Shown piece after piece: positions 1-6,743 of a DNA stretch of 27,853 bases. The stretch is taken from the IMG/VR virus record IMGVR_UViG_3300030118_003401, positions 1-27,853 of that record, one strand, 5' to 3'. A program made the translations under genes and the position numbers. Under the pieces are notes generated by a model. That model worked only from the letters and a program-made list of their open reading frames with translations, did not search any database and was not told the DNA's origin. The stretch comes from a virus. How positions within the stretch are numbered: position 1 is the stretch's first letter; every line of letters begins with the position of its first letter.

Positions 1-1139
1 TTATTTCCGTCATTAAAAAATACTGCACCTGCACTATTTTCAAATGTTTCTCCAAAGCCATATTCTCTTGCCCAGGCTGGATTAAACCAACCTACAGACA
101 CATCTCCATGGCCATCATTATCAAAGTCTCCTATTGCGGCCGTTGTTGCCCACAATCTTTTACTATGATCTAATCCAACTGTATAAGGTTCTGGTATTAA
201 AGGAAAATTTTGATTTGTTATAAAGTTTCCTGTACCGTCATTTATTAGCATTGTAAAAGGCACTTGTTTATGATCCCAAGTGTATCTATTTACAGGGAGA
301 AAAATATCAATATCTCCGTCGCCCTCACTATCTCCTATAGCAATATCGTGTGACCATATAGGACCAATGTCTGTATTAAAAAAGAAGTCATGTGGTAAAT
401 TTGTATGGCTTACGTCAACTAATTTACCATTATTACTTAAAATAAGTTTACTTACAGAAAAGAAATCGTCTATTCCATCTCCATTAAAATCTGCAACTGC
501 AGGATTTCTAAAAGTACCACTCCAACCACAATCTCTAAAAGGATCTCCCTGTGTTTCTTGTGTAGAGAATTGTAAATTTGCACCTCTACCATATAAACAA
601 GGAGCACCGCCCTCAAAAATATCTTGTCTTAGTTCAAAATGACCTGTACCATCATTTATCCATGCCATAAGTGTAGATTCAGGTACATAGTCTTCGTCTC
701 CTCCATACCACATCCATAAATAAAAGTCCCAATGCCCATCTCCGTTAAGATCTGCTTGTCTAACCATGCCATCAGATACAAATGCAGTTGGAGTATTACC
801 AGAAGTACCACAATCATCAATTGTACAACCATTATGTTGTCCATATATTGTAGTTTGCAAAAACCCATAATCTGCTATTTTATATTTTTCTGTAGGTTCA
901 GGTAATCCAGTTGTTGTAAAAGGTGTCATTGTGTGTACAACTTTTATTTCATCACTATAACCATCAATGTCAACACTTGTAACAATTTCCCAATCATCAA
1001 ATGGAATACGTTTATCAGTGTTTGTCGTTGTTCCTCCACTTGTAGGTGGTGTAGGTGTTTCGTTAGAAGAACCGCCTCCACTACTAGCACAGGCAGTCAT
1101 TAAAAATATAATTAAGATACTAGCAATATTCTTTAACAT
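1..1139 (-). CDS. FG-GAP/VCBS-type repeat lipoprotein (partial, C-terminus off the window)
   Basis: This frame is open from the ATG at 1139 to the window edge, giving 379 residues with no stop. The N-terminus is a lipoprotein signal: a charged MLKN start, a hydrophobic stretch and a lipobox MTAC with Cys17. A Gly/Ser/Thr/Pro-rich linker (about residues 18-40) follows. Four Asp-rich loops of the DxNxDGxxD kind lie near residues 130-138, 217-225, 270-278 and 338-346. These are typical of FG-GAP/VCBS beta-propeller blades that bind calcium. The mature protein would be exported and lipid-anchored, then fold as a propeller. Its start overlaps the end of the upstream SWIM gene by 20 bases, so the two are probably co-transcribed from the promoter at 1480-1507. 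The role is unknown; surface adhesion or superinfection exclusion are possible. The fold class is fairly sure, the function is not. Confidence 0.85.
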   Translation of the reverse strand, partial: MLKNIASILIIFLMTACASSGGGSSNETPTPPTSGGTTTNTDKRIPFDDWEIVTSVDIDGYSDEIKVVHTMTPFTTTGLPEPTEKYKIADYGFLQTTIYGQHNGCTIDDCGTSGNTPTAFVSDGMVRQADLNGDGHWDFYLWMWYGGDEDYVPESTLMAWINDGTGHFELRQDIFEGGAPCLYGRGANLQFSTQETQGDPFRDCGWSGTFRNPAVADFNGDGIDDFFSVSKLILSNNGKLVDVSHTNLPHDFFFNTDIGPIWSHDIAIGDSEGDGDIDIFLPVNRYTWDHKQVPFTMLINDGTGNFITNQNFPLIPEPYTVGLDHSKRLWATTAAIGDFDNDGHGDVSVGWFNPAWAREYGFGETFENSAGAVFFNDGN

Positions 1140-1449
1140 GTTTACAAGTCCCCCTAAAAGTATATCCAGGACAAGTACAAGTACCCTTTTCTGTATCTAT
1201 ATGATAAATGTTTCCTTTAGAACCTGTAACCTGTATAATATGACTTTCCAATTCCTCAGGTCGTTCTCCTATCTTTTTAAACTTACGTCTTGCTTTGCTA
1301 AATTGAGTACTAGGCACATTTAAAACTTGTACCTCTGAATCTATATTTGGTTGATATGCTATAAGTTTACCTGCAGAGTTTATATGGTAAATTCCATTGT
1401 TTACCTTGTACTTACCCCAATCAGTAACCTCTTGTAATATCTCTATCAT
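1120..1449 (-). CDS. SWIM-type zinc-finger small protein
   Basis: The protein has 109 residues and ends in a SWIM-like zinc motif, CxCx8CxH, with Cys91, Cys93, Cys102 and His104 as the likely ligands. SWIM domains are known to bind nucleic acid or proteins. A basic patch (residues 50-60, rich in K/R) also fits DNA or RNA binding. The start has a good ribosome site (TAAGGAG) and lies below a clear sigma70-like promoter. The leader is identical over 27 bases, ending at the ATG, to that of the MoxR gene at 3381. It is the first gene of a two-gene unit with the FG-GAP lipoprotein. A regulatory role early in infection is an inference; no partner can be read from the sequence. Confidence 0.8.
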   Translation of the reverse strand: MIEILQEVTDWGKYKVNNGIYHINSAGKLIAYQPNIDSEVQVLNVPSTQFSKARRKFKKIGERPEELESHIIQVTGSKGNIYHIDTEKGTCTCPGYTFRGTCKHVKEYC

Positions 1450-1479
1450 AATTTACTCCTTACCTTAAATTATTACTAT

Positions 1480-1507
1480 ATTATAGCAAATTATATGTAA
1501 AAGTCAA
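1480..1507 (-). promoter_or_regulatory. Sigma70-like early promoter for the SWIM gene
   Basis: On the minus strand, a -35 box TTGACT (1507-1502) and a -10 box TATAAT (1485-1480) are separated by 16 bp. TG stands one base upstream of the -10 box, so it is also an extended -10. The ATG follows about 30 bases downstream of the -10. Confidence 0.85.
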
Positions 1508-1516
1508 GCATTTTTA

Positions 1517-1524
1517 TATAAATA
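1517..1524 (+). promoter_or_regulatory. T4-type late promoter octamer TATAAATA
   Basis: This is a perfect match to the T4 late promoter box, on the plus strand, upstream of the only plus-strand gene in this part of the window. Transcription would start near 1530, leaving a leader of about 71 bases that holds an AAATTTGCAAATTT palindrome (1553-1566) and an AGGAG ribosome site. It lies just outside the divergent early promoter of the SWIM gene. Confidence 0.8.
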
Positions 1525-1600
1525 CGGGTACATCACAAACAATCCCACACAGAAATTTGCAAATTTTTATGTATATACACATAAACAACAGGAGAAATTT

Positions 1601-2173
1601 ATGTATTATTCAGAATCAATGATTCAGATGGTTGAGGATCTACATCATCAGGCATCTGCAATGGAGAAAGAAGTAAAGCATATGATGGAACTTGAAGGTC
1701 GTGCATTAGGTATAGAATTAGACAAAAGAAAAAGTGCTAGAGATTTATACAACGAACTTATGGAACATCAAAATGCTAAAGCAGAGCAAGAAGCAATGAC
1801 ATGGGCATACGTTCCATGCCAAATGGCAGAAGAAGATCCTAATTGCTATCCAGCAGATAGTTTTGATCATGCTTATGATGACCATGCTGAAGTTCATGTT
1901 GAAGAGGAAGCCTGTGTACATGTAGAAGAGCATGTAATTGAAAGCGAAGCACCTGCAGATATGCCGGTAGAAGAACATGTTGAAGAGCATGTTGAACCAG
2001 CACCTGTAGAAGAGCATATGGAACCTGCTCCAGTAATGGAAGAGGCACCAGTGGAAGAACATGTAGAACCTGCACCAGCAGAAGAGCATGTTGAAGCACC
2101 AGCAGTTCAAGAACCAGGTTTTGACGCAAGTGCAGAAGCACCTGCAGAAGACCCTAATCAACCAGCAGGTTAA
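1601..2173 (+). CDS. Acidic EEHVEPAP-repeat protein, late gene
   Basis: The protein has 190 residues in two parts. Residues 1-70 look alpha-helical and charged. From about residue 95 it is low-complexity, built from imperfect copies of (V)EEHVEPAP with Glu, His, Pro, Val and Ala and almost no basic residues. I know no family for it. The start has an AGGAG ribosome site, and a perfect TATAAATA box lies 76 bases upstream, so it is probably expressed late. It is one of only two plus-strand genes in the window and converges on the MoxR gene. Alternating Glu/His could bind metal, and a Pro/Ala-rich acidic tail could be a flexible linker on a virion protein; both are guesses. The minus-strand frames across this gene are shadows of the repeat. 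Confidence 0.85.
   Translation: MYYSESMIQMVEDLHHQASAMEKEVKHMMELEGRALGIELDKRKSARDLYNELMEHQNAKAEQEAMTWAYVPCQMAEEDPNCYPADSFDHAYDDHAEVHVEEEACVHVEEHVIESEAPADMPVEEHVEEHVEPAPVEEHMEPAPVMEEAPVEEHVEPAPAEEHVEAPAVQEPGFDASAEAPAEDPNQPAG
1976..2110 (+). repeat. In-gene repeats coding for EEHVEPAP-like units
   Basis: Degenerate copies of a short unit, roughly GAAGAGCATGTTGAACCAGC with spaced GCACC/CCTGCA tails, recur in frame through the second half of the acidic gene. Copies differ mostly at third positions. The pattern suggests expansion by slippage or recombination, followed by drift under selection for the peptide. Confidence 0.75.
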
Positions 2174-2185
2174 TTAGTCAAAAAA

Positions 2186-2206
2186 AAGGCCCCGTTGAGG
2201 GGCCTT
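2186..2206 (-). terminator. Intrinsic terminator after the MoxR gene
   Basis: A perfect 8-bp stem (AAGGCCCC/GGGGCCTT) with a 5-base loop is followed on the minus strand by a run of eight T (plus-strand A run 2180-2187, partly in the stem). This is a strong Rho-independent terminator for minus-strand transcripts arriving from the MoxR gene, before they run antisense into the acidic-repeat gene. On the plus strand the trailing sequence is not T-rich, so it would stop plus transcripts less well. Confidence 0.9.
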
Positions 2207-2208
2207 CT

Positions 2209-2261
2209 AAAATCCGTGTGCCTTAGGTAGGGAGTAACATAGGTAGGCGCACAAGGATTTT
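2209..2261. repeat. Imperfect inverted repeat between convergent genes
   Basis: AAAATCCGTGTGCC (2209-2222) pairs imperfectly with GGCGCACAAGGATTTT (2246-2261) around a loop of about 23 bases that itself repeats TAGGTA. It lies next to the MoxR terminator. It may be a second, plus-strand terminator for the acidic-repeat gene (short T run at the end) or an RNA 3'-end stabiliser. Confidence 0.5.
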
Positions 2262-2268
2262 AAACCGT

Positions 2269-3381
2269 TTACACGATATATTTAATGTACCTTTTACTGA
2301 AAGTCTCCCTTAACTCTTCAGTAAGATCAGTTCTTACATTAAACTTGATTTGATAGTCCTTCATAATTGTTCTAAACAAGAACACAACCATTTCAGGTTC
2401 AAAGTTATCAAAACTAAACTTTACAATATTGTTAAGTCCTTTTTTCAACTCATCTGAGAAGACACCGTCATTTTGTTCGTATCTCTCATTAAGTTCATAT
2501 GCAAGTCCTACTACTAGTGAGTATTTTGCACTGATTTCTGAACTTACTTTATTATCCAGTTTTTTAACTTTACCATCTAATACCTGATCAGGATTAGGCA
2601 AATGTTGTGCAACTTTTCTATGCTCAACAAATTTAATTGCCATACCCTCTCCAATAGCACCTGCAATCTCGGCTTTTTGCTCAAAATTACTAGCAGTATC
2701 GAACCCATCTGCTCCTAGCATTTCACTAACAAAAGTCCAACTTCTTGGTGTAGCGAATGCTTGGGAACTAGATTTTGCATCAAAGTCAAACAAGTCACCT
2801 TTACTGTAAGTTAAGTAACCTACAACATCAGGGTGTACATTGTTATTAACCGCCCATTGTTGCCAATCATCAAAATTGACGTCCATGTTGATGTGACGGA
2901 ATCTGTTTGCCAACGGTGCCGGCATACGGAAAGTTACACCTCTGTCTGTTTCACGGTTACCTGCCGCAACAATTCTTACATTATCAGGTAAAACATATTG
3001 TCCTACTTTCCTGTTAAGAACTAATTGGTAAGCCGCCGCCTGTACACTAGGAGGTGCTGAATTCAACTCATCTAGGAAAAGTACCACAGTATCAAATTCA
3101 CTTGCGAATTCCATACTAGGTAGGTCACTTGGAGGGGACCATTCCATTAAGTTGTTTTCTGGATTTCTAAAAGGATATCCTCTTAGATCAGTTGGTTCAA
3201 GAAGTGCTAAACGCATGTCTATCATAGTAGCATTACCTATTTCGCCACTATTAACAATTTGTTCAACAAGTTCTGATTTGCCTATTCCTGGTGCTCCCCA
3301 GATAAAAATAGGCCTGTTTACTTGAAGTGCCCTCTTAATGATAGGCTTTACTTCAGTTGCTCTAGTTTTTAAAGTTTCCAT
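2269..3381 (-). CDS. MoxR-type AAA+ ATPase
   Basis: The protein has 370 residues. Walker A is GAPGIGKSE (residues 29-37), Walker B is VVLFLDELN (99-107, with Asp104/Glu105), sensor-1 is the Asn of AAGNRETD (about 142), and arginine-finger candidates are Arg160/Arg162 in LANRFRH. This order and spacing fit the MoxR branch of AAA+ ATPases, known to act as chaperone-like remodelling enzymes, often with a von Willebrand A partner. No such partner is in the window. It is transcribed alone from its own early promoter, which has phased A-tracts behind it, and ends at a strong terminator, so it is an isolated, highly expressed unit. The substrate in the phage is unknown. The family call is firm. Confidence 0.93.
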   Translation of the reverse strand: METLKTRATEVKPIIKRALQVNRPIFIWGAPGIGKSELVEQIVNSGEIGNATMIDMRLALLEPTDLRGYPFRNPENNLMEWSPPSDLPSMEFASEFDTVVLFLDELNSAPPSVQAAAYQLVLNRKVGQYVLPDNVRIVAAGNRETDRGVTFRMPAPLANRFRHINMDVNFDDWQQWAVNNNVHPDVVGYLTYSKGDLFDFDAKSSSQAFATPRSWTFVSEMLGADGFDTASNFEQKAEIAGAIGEGMAIKFVEHRKVAQHLPNPDQVLDGKVKKLDNKVSSEISAKYSLVVGLAYELNERYEQNDGVFSDELKKGLNNIVKFSFDNFEPEMVVFLFRTIMKDYQIKFNVRTDLTEELRETFSKRYIKYIV

Positions 3382-3411
3382 AATTTACTCCTTACCTTAA
3401 ATTATGTATAT

Positions 3412-3439
3412 ATAATAGCACAAAAATAGGTCTTGTCAA
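3412..3439 (-). promoter_or_regulatory. Sigma70-like early promoter for the MoxR gene
   Basis: -35 TTGACA (3439-3434, consensus) and -10 TATTAT (3417-3412) are 16 bp apart, with TG one base before the -10 (extended -10). Directly upstream of the -35 on the minus strand are three A-tracts (3443-3469). Confidence 0.88.
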
Positions 3440-3442
3440 CAC

Positions 3443-3469
3443 TTTTTTTAACTTTTTTTTAACTTTTTT
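3443..3469 (-). promoter_or_regulatory. Phased A-tracts (UP-element-like) behind the MoxR promoter
   Basis: On the minus strand, runs of 6, 8 and 7 A separated by GTT lie immediately upstream of the -35 box, with a repeat of about one helical turn. Such A-tracts are known to bend DNA and to bind the alpha-subunit C-terminal domain of RNA polymerase. They end at the stop codon of the neighbouring upstream gene. Confidence 0.6.
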
Positions 3470-3905
3470 ACTGAATTATGTCGATAAACGATTCTATATC
3501 GTTTCCATTGAGTTTATACCAACTAGCATCTTCGCGATTATAGAGAACCATTTTTTTCTTAGTAAAATAGTAAGGCCATTGCATTTGATTATCTAAAACA
3601 AGATACATTCTGGGTGTAGGCATAATAGAATGATTGAATTCAAAGTATTCAAAATTACGTTTAAGTAATTCATTACCTAAATGTGTAAGTCTTAAACCTT
3701 CTGGCTGTCCTCTGCGAACTCTAAAATTTTGGAATATTTTATATCCTAACTTGTCTTTGGGTATAGATTTAAATACTTCATAATGTTTGCTATTTTTGGG
3801 AATGCCTGGTATTCTAGATGAATTTTTAAGTAACCCTTCTTTAATAATTTTGTAAATTGTGTCTATTACTTTATATTGTAACGGTTGTTCACTTTTTGAG
3901 TTCAT
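3468..3905 (-). CDS. Unknown protein, 145 aa
   Basis: I do not recognise this protein. It begins MNSKSEQPLQ and is basic in its first half, with aromatic residues (Tyr, Phe, Trp) in the second half. The frame is open further up to 3956, but the ATG at 3905 overlaps the previous gene's end by only 17 bases and gives the usual compact packing, so I prefer it. The preceding gene has a late-type promoter, so both are likely late. No membrane segment or signal is visible. Confidence 0.7.
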   Translation of the reverse strand: MNSKSEQPLQYKVIDTIYKIIKEGLLKNSSRIPGIPKNSKHYEVFKSIPKDKLGYKIFQNFRVRRGQPEGLRLTHLGNELLKRNFEYFEFNHSIMPTPRMYLVLDNQMQWPYYFTKKKMVLYNREDASWYKLNGNDIESFIDIIQ

Positions 3906-4191
3906 CTTCAGAGACTTCAGGTCCTTTGACCATTTGACAAACTTTAAAATCATCACAAGAGAAAATATTATTAAGTCTTTCTGCTAGATTAAAGGCATGT
4001 CCAGGATTACTAAATGAAACTTTTTTATATTTTGGACCAGGATAACTAACTAAAGTGTGTAACGTTCTTAAATTAATAGGTGTGTCTTTATAGAATACAC
4101 TATAAATCGCACTTGCCTCTAGCACTTGTTCTGCCTTGTAAGTTTGTTTATTAATTGCTTCTAGCAATATTGTTGGTTTAGGTCTGCTCAT
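3889..4191 (-). CDS. Unknown protein, 100 aa, late-type promoter
   Basis: The protein has 100 residues, with a mixed alpha/beta look and a charged C-terminus (EDELKK). I recognise no family. The start is well supported: GTAGGAG lies just upstream of the ATG, and a GATAAATA late octamer at 4220-4213 predicts a leader of about 16 bases. It overlaps the next gene by 17 bases, so translation is probably coupled. Confidence 0.75.
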   Translation of the reverse strand: MSRPKPTILLEAINKQTYKAEQVLEASAIYSVFYKDTPINLRTLHTLVSYPGPKYKKVSFSNPGHAFNLAERLNNIFSCDDFKVCQMVKGPEVSEDELKK

Positions 4192-4212
4192 GTGTATAGT
4201 CTCCTACACACT

Positions 4213-4220
4213 TATTTATC
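4213..4220 (-). promoter_or_regulatory. T4-type late promoter octamer GATAAATA
   Basis: NATAAATA on the minus strand, 21 bases before the ATG at 4191, with the ribosome site between them. It follows the glutaredoxin gene and restarts transcription for the two unknown genes below. Confidence 0.7.
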
Positions 4221-4249
4221 TTATTTTGCAGTTAAAACTGTTGTTAATA

Positions 4250-4483
4250 TTACTTATCTTGCTTATCTACTAGAGTTTTAAACTCAGTGAAACCGCCTAT
4301 TGAAGTGCCGTCAACAACGATTTGAGGGAATGTTCTTGCAGTAGGAAATTTTTCCATTAATTCCTCTCTTGTAAAATCTTCAAAAAGCATTTTATAAGTA
4401 TAATCAAATCCTTTTTGTTCACATACAGCCTTAGCCATATCACAGTAAGGACATTCAGGTTTGCTCCAAATTTCTACTTTCAT
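4250..4483 (-). CDS. grx: Glutaredoxin
   Basis: The protein has 77 residues with the dithiol active site CPYC at 11-14, the cis-proline segment RTFPQI (about 50-55) and the glutathione-binding GTSIGGFTE near the end. Length and order match classical glutaredoxins. The family reduces disulfides with glutathione; in T4-like phages it is thought to feed ribonucleotide reductase, though no reductase gene lies in this window. The ATG has no Shine-Dalgarno sequence. An AATAAATA octamer ends five bases before it, so the late transcript may begin at the A of the ATG. It could also be translated from the long upstream operon. Identification is firm. Confidence 0.95.
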   Translation of the reverse strand: MKVEIWSKPECPYCDMAKAVCEQKGFDYTYKMLFEDFTREELMEKFPTARTFPQIVVDGTSIGGFTEFKTLVDKQDK

Positions 4484-4487
4484 ATTA

Positions 4488-4760
4488 TTATTTATTATAT
4501 TCTATTAATAGTTTTACATTAATTAGATCTGTTTCTAATTCAAAAGAGAGATAACAATTTTGTTTTTCATACCAATTATCTCTACTGTAATCCATATCTT
4601 TATGAGGTCTAAAATGCCAACCCCATTTGCCTTCGCATAATTTATGAATTTGTGGTATTAAACTTCCAGATAATCCGTATGTTCTAGTTTTAATTTGATG
4701 TTTAAATATGTGATTATAACCGTAACCGTCTGGTAGTTCTAATTCGCTATACTTGGTCAC
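4488..4760 (-). CDS. Unknown protein, 90 aa, aromatic-rich
   Basis: The 90 residues include a notable GKWGWHFRPHKDMDYSRDNW stretch (about 49-68), dense in Trp, His and Asp, and a beta-like C-terminus. The WGWHF...D...WYE...SFE pattern resembles small conserved proteins I have seen in phages, but I can assign no function. It overlaps its upstream neighbour by 14 bases and ends five bases before glutaredoxin. It belongs to the long early-type operon. Confidence 0.75.
   Translation of the reverse strand: MTKYSELELPDGYGYNHIFKHQIKTRTYGLSGSLIPQIHKLCEGKWGWHFRPHKDMDYSRDNWYEKQNCYLSFELETDLINVKLLIEYNK
4489..4496 (-). promoter_or_regulatory. Late octamer AATAAATA, five bases before the glutaredoxin ATG
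   Basis: NATAAATA on the minus strand, overlapping the stop codon of the upstream gene. T4 late boxes span about -13 to -6, so +1 falls on the A of the ATG at 4483. No Shine-Dalgarno sequence is present. Confidence 0.55.
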
Positions 4761-5274
4761 TCTGCTTTCTTAATTCTTTATTTAAAAGTTTAAGTGCTTG
4801 TCTGCATTCTATTTCAGTTTTATAAGGTCCTTCAAAACCATAATTTACAATAGTAGAATACTTAGGCCCATTTGCATGTTTCCAGCCTTTATCAAACTTA
4901 ATGCAATACCAACCTGCCGCATAATAAATGTCGCTATCTGATGTTTTACTAAACAGAGGTACGTCTGGATTGTAATCTGGGTGTCCAAAGTCTATAGGGT
5001 GTGGATTAGGATAATCAACTTTATGCCCTTTAATATAAAATTCTTCTATGAAGTTTTCAGGCATTTCTATTTGCTCACTAAACAAGTTTACATTACCAAA
5101 ATAATCAGTAACTTCTTGTTCATCGTTTAGAGCAACAAATTCTTTACCTGTTATATAAAAATAATGTTCTTGTATATCCTTATTTAAAATACCTAATTTC
5201 CTTGGACCTTGTCTTACAAGCCAAGCAACGTCTGATATTTGTTGTAATTGTGCTTTATTTTTTAATTTAGTCAT
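4747..5274 (-). CDS. Unknown protein, 175 aa
   Basis: The protein has 175 residues and no signal or membrane segment. A Pro/Asp-rich middle (NPHPIDFGHPDYNPDVP, about residues 80-96) and an aromatic-rich second half are visible. The C-terminus is basic and helical. It overlaps the gene on each side by 8-14 bases, a clear sign of a co-translated operon. I recognise no family. Confidence 0.75.
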   Translation of the reverse strand: MTKLKNKAQLQQISDVAWLVRQGPRKLGILNKDIQEHYFYITGKEFVALNDEQEVTDYFGNVNLFSEQIEMPENFIEEFYIKGHKVDYPNPHPIDFGHPDYNPDVPLFSKTSDSDIYYAAGWYCIKFDKGWKHANGPKYSTIVNYGFEGPYKTEIECRQALKLLNKELRKQSDQV

Positions 5275-5503
5275 GTGTTATCTCCTGTGTTCCGTAGTCC
5301 TGATCAACAGCAACTACTGTTCCGTCTATAGAATATAATTGTTTAATAGGCTGTCCTTTTATATCTTTAAAATGTTCAGGACAGACATCTGTTCTCATCG
5401 CTCTATAAACACGATTGCCACCATCTGGACTAGTATAAATCCAAAATGGATTAGAAGGCCAATCGTCTGTTAATCTTTTAACTGCTCTATCTAACTTGTC
5501 CAT
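5267..5503 (-). CDS. Unknown small protein, 78 aa
   Basis: A 78-residue protein with a central beta-rich part and one Cys. It begins inside the end of the 5' nuclease gene (17-base overlap) and its stop overlaps the start of the next gene. The tight overlap and normal codon use support it as real. Function unknown. Confidence 0.7.
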   Translation of the reverse strand: MDKLDRAVKRLTDDWPSNPFWIYTSPDGGNRVYRAMRTDVCPEHFKDIKGQPIKQLYSIDGTVVAVDQDYGTQEITHD

Positions 5504-6479
5504 TTAAAAACTCAGCATAGGCAGTTGCGTCTTCGCTCATTCTTTGTAAGTTCCATTTGGAACAGAACTTCATAAAATGAATTCCAACTTGTGTAGCAGG
5601 TTCCTTGTTTACGGCATTAGCAACTATCTGTCTTGCTTCTGCTTTTATCTCATCAGGTTGTGCTGTCAAATCTATTAATATTTTATTTCTTTCAAAATCG
5701 TCTTTTACTCTGTGTTCTTGTTCTTCATGATCTACCCAACGTTGTAGCATAAAGTTATTATAATTAAAGCCACCAGTATTTCTATCATTATATGCTTCTA
5801 GTATTCCTGTTTTGTTTTTTGTGCCCTTGCTTCTTGCACCTGGATAGGCACTAAAAATATTATCTGAACTGTCTCCTCTGACACATTTTTCAAACAAAAC
5901 AAATTCAGGATCTATTGCTTTTTTAGGCTCGTTTGTTTTCTTGTCTATAACAGTCTCTCCTGTTTTAGCATTTTTAAAACCATCTAAACTTACTATTTGA
6001 TCAGTAGTGCCATTATATTGTATTACATTATCGTCTAATAATTGATAAAAATCACTGTCTGTGCTTATAATTACATGTTTATCTTCTGGGTGTTGTTGTA
6101 TCCATGTAGCAATTAAATCATCTGCTTCTGCATTAGACTGTTGTATGACACTACAATTTGTTTTAGCATTAAAAAACTGTATCATATCATCGTATGCTTC
6201 GAAAAATAGTTCATCATCTTCCATTTGCTTGGGTGTACGTTGGTCCATTGTGACTTTTCTGTTTGCTTTATAAGGCTTATAAAAGTCTTTTCTCCAACTT
6301 CTGCCCTCTAAACACATTACTACATGATCTCCGTCGAACTCACGCCATACTTTTTTAATACTATTAAACATAATATGCATAGCCATACCAACTCGCATAT
6401 CTATATCTCTACCACCCCCAACATGTTTTGCTCTCATAAACATATTAAGGCTATCTACTAAAATATAAGTCTTACTCAT
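5487..6479 (-). CDS. rnh: T4 RNase H/FEN-type 5'-3' nuclease
   Basis: The protein has 330 residues, close to T4 RNase H. Acidic metal-ligand motifs appear in family order: LVDSLNMF near the N-terminus, AEADDLIATW (about 117-126), STDSDFYQLL (about 139-148) and RGDSSDNI (about 201-208). These match the FEN/5'-nuclease superfamily. In T4 this enzyme removes RNA primers and flaps from lagging-strand fragments. It sits in the operon that also carries FolE and QueE. No helix-hairpin-helix can be judged by eye. A Pol I-type 5' nuclease is the same superfamily, so the function holds either way. Confidence 0.9.
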   Translation of the reverse strand: MSKTYILVDSLNMFMRAKHVGGGRDIDMRVGMAMHIMFNSIKKVWREFDGDHVVMCLEGRSWRKDFYKPYKANRKVTMDQRTPKQMEDDELFFEAYDDMIQFFNAKTNCSVIQQSNAEADDLIATWIQQHPEDKHVIISTDSDFYQLLDDNVIQYNGTTDQIVSLDGFKNAKTGETVIDKKTNEPKKAIDPEFVLFEKCVRGDSSDNIFSAYPGARSKGTKNKTGILEAYNDRNTGGFNYNNFMLQRWVDHEEQEHRVKDDFERNKILIDLTAQPDEIKAEARQIVANAVNKEPATQVGIHFMKFCSKWNLQRMSEDATAYAEFLNGQVR

Positions 6480-6485
6480 AGTCTA

Positions 6486-6743
6486 TTATAATTCCTTCGT
6501 ATTAATGCCCAAGTCTTCATTTATTATAGCATCAAAAGGCGATTCTTTCAAGTCTTTTTCACGTTTTTCTTCAAAGTTTCTTTTCAAATCGTATGTTAAA
6601 TACTTAGAATAATTTTCTAAAACATAACCGATCTCTTGTGAACTCATATCTTCTATGACTTCTTTAATAACAAAGTCTAACTTTGCAGATAATTCTGCAA
6701 GTTTAATCTTCGCTGTCGTTTCCAGATTGTTTGATGACGACAT
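6486..6743 (-). CDS. Unknown helical protein, 85 aa
   Basis: The 85 residues are rich in Glu, Lys and Leu and look entirely helical, perhaps a coiled coil. The start at 6743 lies 41 bases inside the upstream gene and has an AAGGA ribosome site. The nearest other ATG would remove more than a third of the protein. Function unknown. Confidence 0.65.
   Translation of the reverse strand: MSSSNNLETTAKIKLAELSAKLDFVIKEVIEDMSSQEIGYVLENYSKYLTYDLKRNFEEKREKDLKESPFDAIINEDLGINTKEL

Noticed and set aside
716-722. ATAAATA on the plus strand inside the FG-GAP gene
   Set aside because: It is inside a coding region with no gene downstream on that strand. Similar in-gene matches at 8924-8931 and 23811-23818 were also put down to AT-rich chance.
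1745-2161. Long minus-strand frames opposite the acidic-repeat gene
   Set aside because: They exist because the plus-strand repeat avoids stop codons on both strands. They have no ribosome site and lie beyond the terminator.
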